From NCBI RefSeq assembly GCF_000007205.1, contig NC_005043.1, forward strand, positions 930,001-994,000: DNA of 64,000 nt. The letters are read 5' to 3'. The notes under the pieces were generated by a model. That model was given only the letters and a program-made list of their open reading frames with translations. It had not been told where the DNA came from and did not search any database. Within the stretch, counting starts at the first letter, position 1. Each line of letters starts with the position of its first letter. Origin of the DNA: Chlamydia pneumoniae TW-183 (GTDB lineage: Bacteria; Chlamydiota; Chlamydiia; Chlamydiales; Chlamydiaceae). Positions 54,768 to 63,977 of this stretch are shown here, in pieces. Made by a program: the position numbers and the translations under genes.

Positions 54768-56051
54768 TCACTGGTCTTTGGGAAGAAGAATCTCCAACCC
54801 TCCTAAATAAGGACGAAGGACTTCAGGAATAACCACAGAGCCATCAGCTTGTTGGTTATTTTCTAAAATAGCTACCAAGAGACGTGGTGTTGCCAGACCT
54901 GAACCGTTAAGAGTATGAACAAACTGTAGTTTCCCTTGGCTATCTTTATAGCGTGTCCCAGAGCGCCGCGATTGGAAATCCGTACACTGAGAAATAGAAG
55001 ACACTTCATAAAAAGCTTTTTGTCCTGGCAACCAGACCTCAGCATCTATAGTCTTGGATGCTGTAAAAGACATATCCCCCGTAGAAAGCAAAGAAAGACG
55101 ATAAGGCAACTTGAGCTCTGTCAGCATTTCTTCAACAATACTAAGCATTTTTTCATAAGCAATATCATCTTGATTGGGTGTTGTAAAGGCAAACATTTCT
55201 ACCTTATGGAATTGATGCACCCGCACAAGTCCTCTCTCTTGAGCTCCTGCAGCACCTGCTTCTCTTCGGAAGCACGGAGTGCACGCAGCATAGTAAAGAG
55301 GAAGTTCTTTTTCTGTTAAAATGTCTTGGGAACGAAACCCATTAAGAACGACTTCCGCAGTGGGGATCAGATAGAGATACTGCTCTCCGTCCTCAACACG
55401 ATAGTATTGTCCATCAAATTTCGGAATCTGCCCAGAGCCAAATAAAATTTCTTTCTTCACTAATAAGGGGGGAAGCCAGAGCTGAAATCCATGAGCTGCT
55501 TGCTTCTGTAACATATACGTAAGAAGAGCCCATTCCAGAAGAACACCACGATTTTTATAAGCAGGCCATCCTGATCCTGTCGTTTTTGCTGCTGCTTGGA
55601 AATCTAAGATGTCTAACTCCTGATTTAGCTCTAAGTGATGCTTCGGAGGAAAGGAAAATATAGGAAGGTCCCCAACACTTTTAATGACTTGATTTCCCGC
55701 TTTGTCCTCGGATACAGGAATGTCGTCAGCAGGGTAATTAGGAAGATGGCTCAGCAATTCATGTAGTTGAGCGTTTTTTTGATCGAGGTGCTGCTCAATT
55801 TTTTCAAGATCCGCAGCAAGAGTCTCTACCTCTTGAATTAAGTTTGTCGCGTCTACCCCTTGCGTTTTAGCTTTATGTATATCTTGAGATAAGAGGCGTC
55901 TTTGTGCTTGTAAAGTTTCTGAATCCGTCTTGAGTTGACGGACCTCTTTATCCAAGGAGAGTACAGGTTCTAAAGAAATTTTTGGATCTTTTTTACGAAG
56001 TCGAGTTTCACATTCTTCGGGAGTCTTGCGTATAATTTTTATATCCAACAT
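54768..56051 (-). CDS. serS: Seryl-tRNA synthetase
   Basis: Class II synthetase of 427 aa. The N-terminal long coiled coil (about 30-110) that grips tRNA-Ser is visible. Motif 2 is FRREAGAAGAQERGLVRVHQF and the class motif 3 is GSGLATPRLLVAILEN. The start is the ATG at 56051 (MLDIKIIRKTPEE); the frame continues open to 56168 but would overlap ribD on the other strand. It diverges from ribD over 43 nt. Confidence 0.96.
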   Translation of the reverse strand: MLDIKIIRKTPEECETRLRKKDPKISLEPVLSLDKEVRQLKTDSETLQAQRRLLSQDIHKAKTQGVDATNLIQEVETLAADLEKIEQHLDQKNAQLHELLSHLPNYPADDIPVSEDKAGNQVIKSVGDLPIFSFPPKHHLELNQELDILDFQAAAKTTGSGWPAYKNRGVLLEWALLTYMLQKQAAHGFQLWLPPLLVKKEILFGSGQIPKFDGQYYRVEDGEQYLYLIPTAEVVLNGFRSQDILTEKELPLYYAACTPCFRREAGAAGAQERGLVRVHQFHKVEMFAFTTPNQDDIAYEKMLSIVEEMLTELKLPYRLSLLSTGDMSFTASKTIDAEVWLPGQKAFYEVSSISQCTDFQSRRSGTRYKDSQGKLQFVHTLNGSGLATPRLLVAILENNQQADGSVVIPEVLRPYLGGLEILLPKDQ

Positions 56052-56094
56052 GCTTGTCTCATTGTTAAGTAGAAGTGTGCAAAAGTGAGAGTAT

Positions 56095-57225
56095 ATGGAA
56101 GATTTCTCTGAGCAACAACTCTTTTTTATGCGGCGTGCTATAGAAATCGGAGAAAAGGGTAGAATCACAGCCCCCCCAAATCCTTGGGTAGGGTGTGTGG
56201 TCGTTCAAGAAAATCGCATCATAGGGGAGGGATTTCATGCGTATGCTGGAGGACCCCACGCTGAAGAGCTCGCCATACAAAACGCCTCTATGCCTATATC
56301 AGGATCCGATGTCTATGTTTCTCTAGAGCCTTGCTCTCATTTTGGGTCATGCCCCCCATGTGCGAACTTACTAATCAAACATAAGGTCTCTAGAGTTTTT
56401 GTTGCTCTTGTTGATCCTGATCCCAAAGTCGCAGGTCAAGGAATCGCCATGCTACGTCAGGCAGGGATTCAGGTCTATGTCGGTATTGGAGAGAGCGAAG
56501 CACAGGCGTCTCTACAGCCGTATCTATACCAAAGGACCCACAACTTCCCTTGGACAATATTGAAAAGTGCCGCAAGTGTTGATGGTCAAGTTGCCGATTC
56601 TCAAGGGAAGTCTCAATGGATTACTTGTCCAGAGGCTCGTCATGATGTGGGAAAATTGCGAGCAGAGTCCCAAGCCATTCTTGTCGGTTCTCGTACGGTT
56701 CTTAGTGACGATCCGTGGCTCACAGCAAGACAACCTCAGGGAATGCTCTATCCCAAACAGCCTCTACGTGTCGTCTTAGACAGTCGTGGGAGCGTCCCTC
56801 CTACATCAAAAGTCTTTGATAAGACCAGTCCGACTCTGTATGTAACCACAGAACGATGTCCTGAAAATTATATAAAAGTTTTAGATTCCTTAGACGTCCC
56901 CGTTTTACTCACAGAATCTACCCCATCAGGAGTGGATCTTCACAAGGTCTATGAGTATCTTGCTCAAAAAAAGATACTACAGGTTCTTGTAGAAGGAGGC
57001 ACCACACTACATACGTCTTTGCTAAAAGAAAGATTTGTTAATTCTTTGGTTCTTTACTCTGGGCCTATGATTCTTGGGGACCAAAAGAGACCTCTAGTCG
57101 GAGTATTAGGAAATTTGTTGGAATCTGCCTCTCCTCTAACTCTGAAAAGTTCCCAAATTTTAGGAAATTCTTTGAAGGTCGTATGGGAGATTTCCCCTCA
57201 GGTTTTCGAGCCCATAAGGAATTGA
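56095..57225 (+). CDS. ribD: Riboflavin biosynthesis deaminase/reductase RibD
   Basis: Bifunctional enzyme for steps two and three of riboflavin synthesis. The 376-aa protein has an N-terminal zinc deaminase domain with HAEELAI and EPCSHFGSCPPC ligands, and a C-terminal reductase domain (WTILKSAASVDGQVAD, VLVEGGTTLHTSLL). Length fits the fused enzyme. It is first in a plus-strand run with ribBA (60 nt gap) and ribH (13 nt gap). No FMN riboswitch was recognised in the 43-nt gap from serS. Confidence 0.96.
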   Translation: MEDFSEQQLFFMRRAIEIGEKGRITAPPNPWVGCVVVQENRIIGEGFHAYAGGPHAEELAIQNASMPISGSDVYVSLEPCSHFGSCPPCANLLIKHKVSRVFVALVDPDPKVAGQGIAMLRQAGIQVYVGIGESEAQASLQPYLYQRTHNFPWTILKSAASVDGQVADSQGKSQWITCPEARHDVGKLRAESQAILVGSRTVLSDDPWLTARQPQGMLYPKQPLRVVLDSRGSVPPTSKVFDKTSPTLYVTTERCPENYIKVLDSLDVPVLLTESTPSGVDLHKVYEYLAQKKILQVLVEGGTTLHTSLLKERFVNSLVLYSGPMILGDQKRPLVGVLGNLLESASPLTLKSSQILGNSLKVVWEISPQVFEPIRN

Positions 57226-57285
57226 AAGGAAAGGATTTTTAGAGTAGCATGCTTAGCATCGGAATCCGTTAATGCGAGGGAGTCA

Positions 57286-58542
57286 ATGATAGAAACTCGA
57301 GAAGAGGTAGGCTCTGCAAATTTTGTTTCTTTAGAACGAGCTATTGAGGATTTAAGAGCAGGAAAATTTGTTATTGTTGTTGATGAAGCTTCGAGAGAAG
57401 ATGAAGGCGACCTGATTATCGCGGGAGAAAAAATTACAGTTGAAAAGATGACGTTTCTTCTCCAGCACACCACAGGAGTGGTTTGCGCTGCTTTAAGCCA
57501 AGAACGTCTCTTAAGCTTGGATCTTCCTCCCATGGTTAAGGATAACCGTTGCCGTTTTAAAACTCCCTTCACTGTATCCGTAGATGCTGCTCACGGGGTG
57601 ACTACAGGAGTTTCTGCCGCAGATAGAACCAAAGTCGTTCAGTTATTAGCAGATCCTAAGAGCAAACCCGAAGATTTTATTAGCCCAGGACACTTTTTCC
57701 CCCTAGCAAGTTCTCCAGGAGGAGTGTTAAAACGAGCAGGTCATACAGAATCTACTGTTGACCTAATGGAGTTGGCAGGACTGCAGCCTTGTGGTGTACT
57801 CGCAGAATTAGTGAACGAAGACTACTCTATGATGCGATTGCCTCAAATTTTAGAGTTCGCAAGGAAACATAATATTGCAGTGATTCCCGTGACATCGATC
57901 ATTGCTCATCGCATGCTCTCCGATCGTTTGGTTTCTAAAATCTCTTCAGCACGCCTCCCTACAATTTACGGAGACTTTACGATTCATGTCTATGAATCCT
58001 TATTGGAAGGAATGCAACATCTTGCTTTGGTAAAAGGCAATGTTGCTGGAAAAAGTAATGTCCTCGTACGTGTCCACTCAGAGTGTGTCACAGGAGATAT
58101 TTTAGGATCTAAGCGCTGTGATTGTGGAGAACAATTGAGTTCAGCAATGTCCTACATTGCTGAGAAGGGAACTGGTGTTCTTGTTTACTTGCGAGGGCAG
58201 GAAGGCCGAGGGATCGGTTTGGGCCATAAAGTACGTGCTTATGCTTTGCAAGATAACGGTTATGATACTGTAGATGCAAACTTAGCTATGGGATTTCCCG
58301 TAGACTCAAGGGAATATGGCATAGGAGCACAAATTCTTGTTGATCTCAAGTTGACAACCATAAAATTAATCACTCATAATCCTCAAAAATATTTTGGGCT
58401 TCAAGGTTTCGGACTTAGCATCACAGAAAGAGTTCCTCTTCCTGTTCGCATTTCTGAAGACAATGAGCAGTATTTAAGAACAAAACAGGAACGTATGGGA
58501 CATTGGCTAGATCTCCCATGCTGTAACAATCGGGTACAATAA
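57286..58542 (+). CDS. ribBA: RibBA: 3,4-dihydroxybutanone-4-phosphate synthase / GTP cyclohydrolase II
   Basis: Fused enzyme that makes the two precursors of lumazine. The N-terminal RibB domain has [16 protein letters not shown] and [14 protein letters not shown]. The C-terminal RibA domain has [18 protein letters not shown] with the zinc cysteines and [16 protein letters not shown]. The 418-aa length is normal for a fusion. Cotranscription with ribD and ribH is likely from the short spacing. Confidence 0.96.
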
Positions 58543-58555
58543 TTTTGAGGAGTAT

Positions 58556-59020
58556 ATGAAAACATTGAAAGGACATTTGTCTGCAAAGAATCTACGTATT
58601 GCTATTGTCGGCTCCTGCTTTAATCAAGCTATGGCTGATGCCCTAGTTTCTGGTACTCAGGAAACTTTTTTGAAGTTTGGAGGGAGCGAGGACGGCTTGA
58701 TGACTATCCGTGTTCCCGGAGCTTTTGAGATTCCCTGTACGATCAAAAAACTTTTATCTTCTGAAAGAAAGTTCGATGCTATTGTTGCATGCGGCGTCCT
58801 AATTCAAGGAGAAACAGACCATTATAACCAAATTGTAAATCAAGTAGCGGCAGGTATTGGTGCTCTCTCTTTGGAATTTTGTCTTCCCATAACCTTGTCC
58901 ATAGTTGCAGCTCCTTCTGCAGAAATCGCTTGGCAAAGATCAGGTATTAAAGGACGTCATTTGGGAGTTTCTGGGATGACGACAGCTATAGAAATGGCAA
59001 CGTTATTCACTCAAATCTAG
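58556..59020 (+). CDS. ribH: 6,7-dimethyl-8-ribityllumazine synthase
   Basis: Condenses the pyrimidine from RibD with the RibB product. The 154-aa protein shows VPGAFEIPCTIKKL and CGVLIQGETDHY, which contains the catalytic histidine. Length is typical. It is 13 nt after ribBA with a GAGGAG-type ribosome-binding site (TTTTGAGGAGTAT). Riboflavin synthase (ribE) is not adjacent. A bidirectional terminator follows at 59040. Confidence 0.96.
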   Translation: MKTLKGHLSAKNLRIAIVGSCFNQAMADALVSGTQETFLKFGGSEDGLMTIRVPGAFEIPCTIKKLLSSERKFDAIVACGVLIQGETDHYNQIVNQVAAGIGALSLEFCLPITLSIVAAPSAEIAWQRSGIKGRHLGVSGMTTAIEMATLFTQI

Positions 59021-59039
59021 TTCTTGTAAGAACGTATAC

Positions 59040-59060
59040 GTCCCACAAAATTTGTGGGAC
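59040..59060. terminator. Terminator hairpin shared by ribH and the converging gene
   Basis: A 21-nt near-palindrome (GTCCCACAAA-A-TTTGTGGGAC) lies between the converging ends of ribH (stop at 59020) and the lipoprotein gene (stop at 59069). A T-rich TCTTCCTTCT follows on the plus strand. It probably works in both directions. Confidence 0.7.
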
Positions 59061-59068
59061 TCTTCCTT

Positions 59069-60430
59069 CTACAGATTGATGCTGACAGCTCCATTTAAAT
59101 GGATGCGAACTGCGATACTCTCAGCAAAGACATCCAAGCCTCCCGAAGACAATGTCGTCTCAGAAAAATCTAACACAGTCCCTTGCGGGAGAAGTTGTTT
59201 ATTTAGCATTTCTCTATGAGAACGTAAGCTTTTTACCAATAAGGATAGCATTGTCGAGTATAATTGACGTAGACGATTTTCTGGACTTACCGTAGATCCA
59301 TGAGTCGCGACCGAAAGTCCCGCAACTAAACTGGGAAGACCACGAAATGTTAAAGGAATATGCTCTCCTTGTACTGTATAGAAACTGTTAACAAGATTCT
59401 CAGCTTCATCAGAAGGTAAATTTTTAAAACTCCACGCCAAAGTACTCGCTTCCGACGGAGAGAGATTCATTAATGTTGCTAAGCGAACCAAAGTCATGTC
59501 CGTTCGAGAGGTTCCCTCAAAACCTAAACGATTCGCTCGATAAGTAAAATAACGAGAGAATGCCTCTTCTATAGTCGCATGCTGCTGTAACATGGAAAGT
59601 AGAGGAGCAAAGTTTATATAGAACTCTTGAGAACAGTTCTTGTCTCCACAGGTATCTAAGCAATACAGGTACAAATCTAAGATCGCAAGAGACCGACGTG
59701 TTCTCCAAGCAGAAAGCAGCTGCGCACTAGGAACCTCTGTTAAGTTCAGTAGAGAATCGTAGTTGCCCAAACGTCTTAGAGATAACAAGACTTCTTGCTG
59801 TTCTGGAGAAAGCCTCGCATAAGAAGGACAAAGTTCAGGGAAAGTACGCAACACATGTAACGCCTTTGCGTAAAAGCTCTGTGGGCACGAGTCTGTGAAA
59901 TAAGGCTTAAACGTGGTGACAGCTTTTGCAGAGCAGCCTACATGTCTGAGCACGATCGCTGTTTCTAAAATTCTCAAGGTATTATCGAAACTCTTAGGAG
60001 AATTTAAAAAGAACAATAATTGTTTGTGCGCCGTCTGGAATTGCTTAAATGTCATACCTCCTTCTTCAGAAGGGAGGATCTGAGAGAGCTGCATGTAAGA
60101 TTGACGAGACCCCTGTATCAAAAGATGTAGGTGAATCATACTGCGAATCGCAATGTCTAAAGCGGGGACTTTTTTATTAAAGAGCTTTTCAGAATAGGCC
60201 ATATCGATAGGAGTCGATGTGAGAAGAGGAGCCCCTCCAGATTCCGTAAGCCAAAGAAGCTCAGGATACTGACGTAGTTTTTGTTCTATCCAAACCTCAG
60301 AACCAATTTTAACCTTTGTCTGCGAGTTCGTCTGTAGAGATCCTTGGGGGCCAGCATAGCCGATAGAATTGCATCCCATAAGTAAAGCTAATGGGAAAAC
60401 CAAGACTTTGATTTTAAGAATTTTTAACAT
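59069..60430 (-). CDS. Chlamydial lipoprotein, 453 aa (unknown)
   Basis: Conserved chlamydial protein with a lipoprotein signal: MLKILKIKVLVFPLALLMGC, lipidated cysteine at residue 20. The mature protein is largely helical with no known motif; it contains scattered cysteines (SCPQSFYAK, CLDTCGDKNCSQ). It lies alone on the minus strand between the riboflavin operon and a second lipoprotein gene. Function unknown. Confidence 0.78.
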   Translation of the reverse strand: MLKILKIKVLVFPLALLMGCNSIGYAGPQGSLQTNSQTKVKIGSEVWIEQKLRQYPELLWLTESGGAPLLTSTPIDMAYSEKLFNKKVPALDIAIRSMIHLHLLIQGSRQSYMQLSQILPSEEGGMTFKQFQTAHKQLLFFLNSPKSFDNTLRILETAIVLRHVGCSAKAVTTFKPYFTDSCPQSFYAKALHVLRTFPELCPSYARLSPEQQEVLLSLRRLGNYDSLLNLTEVPSAQLLSAWRTRRSLAILDLYLYCLDTCGDKNCSQEFYINFAPLLSMLQQHATIEEAFSRYFTYRANRLGFEGTSRTDMTLVRLATLMNLSPSEASTLAWSFKNLPSDEAENLVNSFYTVQGEHIPLTFRGLPSLVAGLSVATHGSTVSPENRLRQLYSTMLSLLVKSLRSHREMLNKQLLPQGTVLDFSETTLSSGGLDVFAESIAVRIHLNGAVSINL

Positions 60431-60694
60431 GGAAGCCTCTTCTCTATCACGTTGCTTTGTTAATATCTTTAAATTTAAAGAGATTAACTAAAAACCCCAT
60501 TTTGATAACAAAATGCCCAATAACAAATCAACTTGAGAAACGCAAGGACGTTTTCCTCGGAAGAATTAAAGATTCCAACATAAGGATTTAGTTATGTTAA
60601 TAACTTAATAATTTATTTTTGTAATAAATAGGCCTTTTTAAAAGGAAAATGTGTTATAATCTTTAAAATTAAATTTTTATTTTAACTAAAAATA
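60431..60694. other. AT-rich divergent promoter region
   Basis: About 260 bases, very AT-rich, between two diverging lipoprotein genes. Apart from the extended -10 at 60652-60660 no specific site was recognised. No gene was found. Confidence 0.45.
60652..60660 (+). promoter_or_regulatory. Extended -10 promoter for the 60695 lipoprotein gene
   Basis: TGTTATAAT (TG, one base, then a consensus TATAAT at 60655-60660) lies about 35 nt before the ATG at 60695. There is no good -35 at the standard spacing, as is usual for extended -10 promoters. The resulting leader would be about 28 nt, with no clear ribosome-binding site. Confidence 0.5.
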
Positions 60695-61348
60695 ATGAAA
60701 AGAGTCATTTATAAAACCATATTTTGCGGGTTAACTTTACTTACAAGTTTGAGTAGTTGTTCCCTGGATCCTAAAGGATATAACCTAGAGACAAAAAACT
60801 CGAGGGACTTAAATCAAGAGTCTGTTATACTGAAGGAAAACCGTGAAACACCTTCTCTTGTTAAGAGACTCTCTCGTCGTTCTCGAAGACTCTTCGCTCG
60901 ACGTGATCAAACTCAGAAGGATACGCTGCAAGTGCAAGCTAACTTTAAGACCTACGCAGAAAAGATTTCAGAGCAGGACGAAAGAGACCTTTCTTTCGTT
61001 GTCTCGTCTGCTGCAGAAAAGTCTTCAATTTCGTTAGCTTTGTCTCAGGGTGAAATTAAGGATGCTTTGTACCGTATCCGAGAAGTCCACCCTCTAGCTT
61101 TAATAGAAGCTCTTGCTGAAAACCCTGCCTTGATAGAAGGGATGAAAAAGATGCAAGGCCGTGATTGGATTTGGAATCTTTTCTTAACACAATTAAGTGA
61201 AGTATTTTCTCAAGCTTGGTCTCAAGGGGTTATCTCTGAAGAAGATATCGCCGCATTTGCCTCCACCTTAGGTTTGGACTCCGGGACCGTTGCGTCCATT
61301 GTCCAAGGGGAAAGGTGGCCCGAGCTTGTGGATATAGTGATAACTTAA
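60695..61348 (+). CDS. Chlamydial lipoprotein, 217 aa (unknown)
   Basis: Lipoprotein with signal MKRVIYKTIFCGLTLLTSLSSC, lipidated cysteine at about residue 22. A basic stretch rich in Arg follows (LVKRLSRRSRRLFARRDQ), then a helical domain of about 100 residues with a regular hydrophobic pattern (ALYRIREVHPLALIEALAE). No known motif. It ends at a good terminator (61373-61406). The ATG at 60695 has no clear ribosome-binding site. Confidence 0.78.
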   Translation: MKRVIYKTIFCGLTLLTSLSSCSLDPKGYNLETKNSRDLNQESVILKENRETPSLVKRLSRRSRRLFARRDQTQKDTLQVQANFKTYAEKISEQDERDLSFVVSSAAEKSSISLALSQGEIKDALYRIREVHPLALIEALAENPALIEGMKKMQGRDWIWNLFLTQLSEVFSQAWSQGVISEEDIAAFASTLGLDSGTVASIVQGERWPELVDIVIT

Positions 61349-61372
61349 CCTTCTAAAGCTCTCTACAACTAA

Positions 61373-61406
61373 GCTTCCTTTCCCCAAAACAATAGGGAAG
61401 GGAAGC
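61373..61406 (+). terminator. Terminator of the 60695 lipoprotein gene
   Basis: A 12-bp stem (GCTTCCTTTCCC / GGGAAGGGAAGC, with one G-U pair in the RNA) encloses a 10-nt loop and is followed by AGTTTTTCTCTTT. This is a canonical intrinsic terminator 25 nt after the stop codon. Confidence 0.8.
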
Positions 61407-61466
61407 CCAGAAGTTTTTCTCTTTGGCCTTCCTGAATTTTCATAATCAATCGCAACAGGAGAGACA

Positions 61467-62843
61467 ATGTTATATTTTATAGAACAGCTAAATAAACTGA
61501 GTACGTCGTTTTGTGTATTCCCTATGATCTTATTGTTAGGGGGGTTCTTGACATGGAAATTACGCGGTTTACAGTTCCACGGGTTAAAGCTCGGCTTTAA
61601 CTTGATGCTTCAAAATAAATTGGATGATAGTTCATCAAAAGCTAACGAAGTTTCTTCGTACGAAGCTGTAGCCGGAATCCTAGCAGGAAATTTTGGCACG
61701 GGAAATATCGCCGGAATGGCTGTCGCCTTAGCTTGTGGAGGTCCAGGCGCCCTGGTCTGGGTCTGGCTTGCAGCCCTCCTCGGAGCTATCGTCCAATATG
61801 CTGGCTCCTATTTAGGTTCAAAATATAGGAAACCTGAAGGAAATACAGGAGAATTTATAGGAGGACCCATAGCCTGCCTCGCTTTTGGCATGCGTAAAAA
61901 AATACTCGCAGGATTCTTTGCTTTATTCACTATCATGACAGCCTTCTGTGCAGGAAACTGTGTTCAGGTAAGTTGTATCGTTCCTCTCTGTGCAGAAGGA
62001 ACTCCAGGAAAACTCCTCGTTGGAATTCTACTAGCTCTCGTAGTGATCCCCGTGTTAGCAGGAGGAAATAACCGTATATTAAGATTCTCTGCTCGTGTGA
62101 TTCCCTTCATAGCAGGATTTTACTGTATTTCTTGCGGGATCATTCTCTTCCAACATGCCTCGGCTATTCTTCCCGCAATCAAACTGATATGCTCTTCAGC
62201 ATTCGGCATTAAAGCCGGACTCGCTGGAATCGGAGGCTATACTCTTTCGCAAGTCATCTCTACAGGGATTAACCGTGCTGTCATGGCTACAGATTGCGGC
62301 AGCGGAATGGTATCTATTTTGCAAGCAAATACAAAAAGCAAAAATCCTGTTGTAGACGGACTCGTTACTCTAGTCCCCCCAGTCATTGTGATGGTTGTTT
62401 GCTCTATTACAATGCTCGTTCTAATTGTCTCAGGAGCTTACAGCTCAGGAGCCCAAGGAACTCTAATGGTCATGAGTGCCTTTAAAAATAGCCTCGGCTC
62501 TCTAGGTAGTGTGATTGTTATTCTCGCTATGGCCCTATTCGGATATACAACAATATTGACATGGTTTGCTTGCGCAGAAAAAAGTTTACAATATATGATC
62601 CCAGGAAGACGAGCAAATCTATGGTTGAAGGCTATATACGTCTTGATCATTCCTCTAGGGGGTGTTATCGATATGCGTATGATTTGGGCCTTATCTGACA
62701 CAGGTTTTTCTGGTATGGTCATTCTGAACTGCATAGCTCTAATCGCCTTACTGAAAGATGTACTATCCACAAACCGCGATGTTGCTTTGCTTAAAGAACG
62801 CGAGTGCTCTGTTGCAGATCCTGTGCGTAATCTAGATGCTTAA
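61467..62843 (+). CDS. dagA: Alanine/glycine:cation symporter (AGCS family)
   Basis: Na+-coupled importer of alanine or glycine, 458 aa with about 11 membrane helices. The AGCS signature GNFGTGNIAGMAVALACGGPG is present near residue 70 (residues shown in part: GNFGTGNIAGMA), and GINRAVMATDCGSGM in the middle. It supplies amino acids from the host cell. A GGAGAG ribosome-binding site precedes the ATG. The PEBP-family gene follows after 12 nt. Confidence 0.93.
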   Translation: MLYFIEQLNKLSTSFCVFPMILLLGGFLTWKLRGLQFHGLKLGFNLMLQNKLDDSSSKANEVSSYEAVAGILAGNFGTGNIAGMAVALACGGPGALVWVWLAALLGAIVQYAGSYLGSKYRKPEGNTGEFIGGPIACLAFGMRKKILAGFFALFTIMTAFCAGNCVQVSCIVPLCAEGTPGKLLVGILLALVVIPVLAGGNNRILRFSARVIPFIAGFYCISCGIILFQHASAILPAIKLICSSAFGIKAGLAGIGGYTLSQVISTGINRAVMATDCGSGMVSILQANTKSKNPVVDGLVTLVPPVIVMVVCSITMLVLIVSGAYSSGAQGTLMVMSAFKNSLGSLGSVIVILAMALFGYTTILTWFACAEKSLQYMIPGRRANLWLKAIYVLIIPLGGVIDMRMIWALSDTGFSGMVILNCIALIALLKDVLSTNRDVALLKERECSVADPVRNLDA

Positions 62844-62855
62844 AGGAGAAGAATC

Positions 62856-63308
62856 ATGCAATTATTGTCCCCAGCGTTTGCTTATGGCGCCCCAATTCCT
62901 AAGAAGTATACATGCCAAGGCGCAGGGATTTCCCCTCCCTTGACTTTTGTAGACGTCCCCGGTGCAGCGCAAAGTCTTGCTTTGATTGTCGAAGACCCTG
63001 ATGTTCCTAAAGAAATTCGTAGCGATGGCCTGTGGATCCACTGGATAGTCTATAACCTATCCACCACAATTACTAATCTTGCCGAAGGAGCTGAAATCTT
63101 CGCTGTGCAAGGATTAAATACTTCTGGAAAGCCTGTCTATGAAGGTCCCTGTCCTCCAGATAAACAGCACCGCTACTTCTTTACTCTATTTGCTCTTGAC
63201 GTAGTTCTTCCAGAAGAAGAAAACGTCACCCGTGATCAGCTATATGAAGCAATGGAATTCCATATTATAGAACAAGCAGAGTTAATGGGAACTTACGAGA
63301 AAAGTTAG
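62856..63308 (+). CDS. PEBP/YbhB-YbcL family protein
   Basis: A 150-aa phosphatidylethanolamine-binding-protein-family member, the bacterial YbhB/YbcL type. Family motifs are GAGISPPLTF, VEDPDVP, WIHWIVYNL and GPCPPDKQHRYFFTLFALD. The bacterial members are cytoplasmic; their ligand is not well known. It has no signal peptide. It starts 12 nt after the symporter gene with AAGGAGAAG as ribosome-binding site, so the two are cotranscribed. Confidence 0.93.
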   Translation: MQLLSPAFAYGAPIPKKYTCQGAGISPPLTFVDVPGAAQSLALIVEDPDVPKEIRSDGLWIHWIVYNLSTTITNLAEGAEIFAVQGLNTSGKPVYEGPCPPDKQHRYFFTLFALDVVLPEEENVTRDQLYEAMEFHIIEQAELMGTYEKS

Positions 63309-63335
63309 AATTTATTCCTCTTCAGGAATAAATTC
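63308..63335. terminator. Hairpin terminator shared with the SET gene's last codons
   Basis: A perfect 12-bp stem (GAATTTATTCCT / AGGAATAAATTC) with a CTTC loop starts at the last base of the PEBP stop codon. The SET-gene stop at 63312 and its last five codons lie inside the hairpin, so it serves both converging genes. Downstream T runs are weak. Confidence 0.7.
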
Positions 63336-63977
63336 CTCTCGCTTCTTCCTGTGTTTCCAATATAGCGGGCCATAGTGATAGCAAATTTCTTGGCCCGCAT
63401 ATATCGGTGCTATTGTCCTGATAATCACGTGAAACAATCCCTCACTGAAAACCCCGATAGCTTCCGCATTAGGTTGTTCGCTGTGATTGATAAAACGTGT
63501 GACGTTTCCCTGCTTCCCACTATCAATAGTAAAATATCTTAAAGTGAATAAAGGCATCGGATAACGAAAACAATAATCGTTCTCATCCATCCAAATTGCC
63601 TGCCGGTGACGCAAAATTCCCGTGTATTCTCCGATATATGTCCAAGGAGCAATTTCATCACGAGCAAAAACTCCATACCCTACGTGCGCATTAATCCAAC
63701 AGACAGAAACCGGTGGAGCTGGAGGACATAATAGATCTTGCTTGTGTAGTTTTCCTAACCACTTGGCTAGAGGAGAAATCAAACGACGTTTTTCCGATTT
63801 GTGACAAAGAGTCTCAATTTGCTGTTCTACCTTCCAGTTAGAAAAAACTAAAGAAGGAAGAAACCGAAAATGAAGAAGTTCACTCGCTCGGTCTAAAGAA
63901 TACGGCTGGCTATCTCGCCAATCATTGTTCAAAGAAATGTGTATAGAAGAACAAGGTTCCGTAGTTACCGTGGACAT
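63312..63977 (-). CDS. SET-domain protein-lysine methyltransferase (NUE/cpnSET type)
   Basis: SET-domain methyltransferase of 221 aa. Motifs are GYGVFARDEIAP, GEYTGI, RFINHSEQPNAE (SAM and substrate pocket) and ICYHYG near the C-terminus. Chlamydial members are reported to modify histones: C. trachomatis NUE enters the host nucleus as a T3SS effector, and the C. pneumoniae protein has been reported to methylate the bacterial histone-like protein Hc1. The N-terminal 75 residues carry no domain that can be named. It reads convergently with the PEBP gene. Confidence 0.92.
   Translation of the reverse strand: MSTVTTEPCSSIHISLNNDWRDSQPYSLDRASELLHFRFLPSLVFSNWKVEQQIETLCHKSEKRRLISPLAKWLGKLHKQDLLCPPAPPVSVCWINAHVGYGVFARDEIAPWTYIGEYTGILRHRQAIWMDENDYCFRYPMPLFTLRYFTIDSGKQGNVTRFINHSEQPNAEAIGVFSEGLFHVIIRTIAPIYAGQEICYHYGPLYWKHRKKREEFIPEEE

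Noticed and set aside
56052..56168. Longer start for serS
   Set aside because: The extension runs into ribD on the opposite strand, and seryl-tRNA synthetases begin at the MLDIKIIRK-like sequence.
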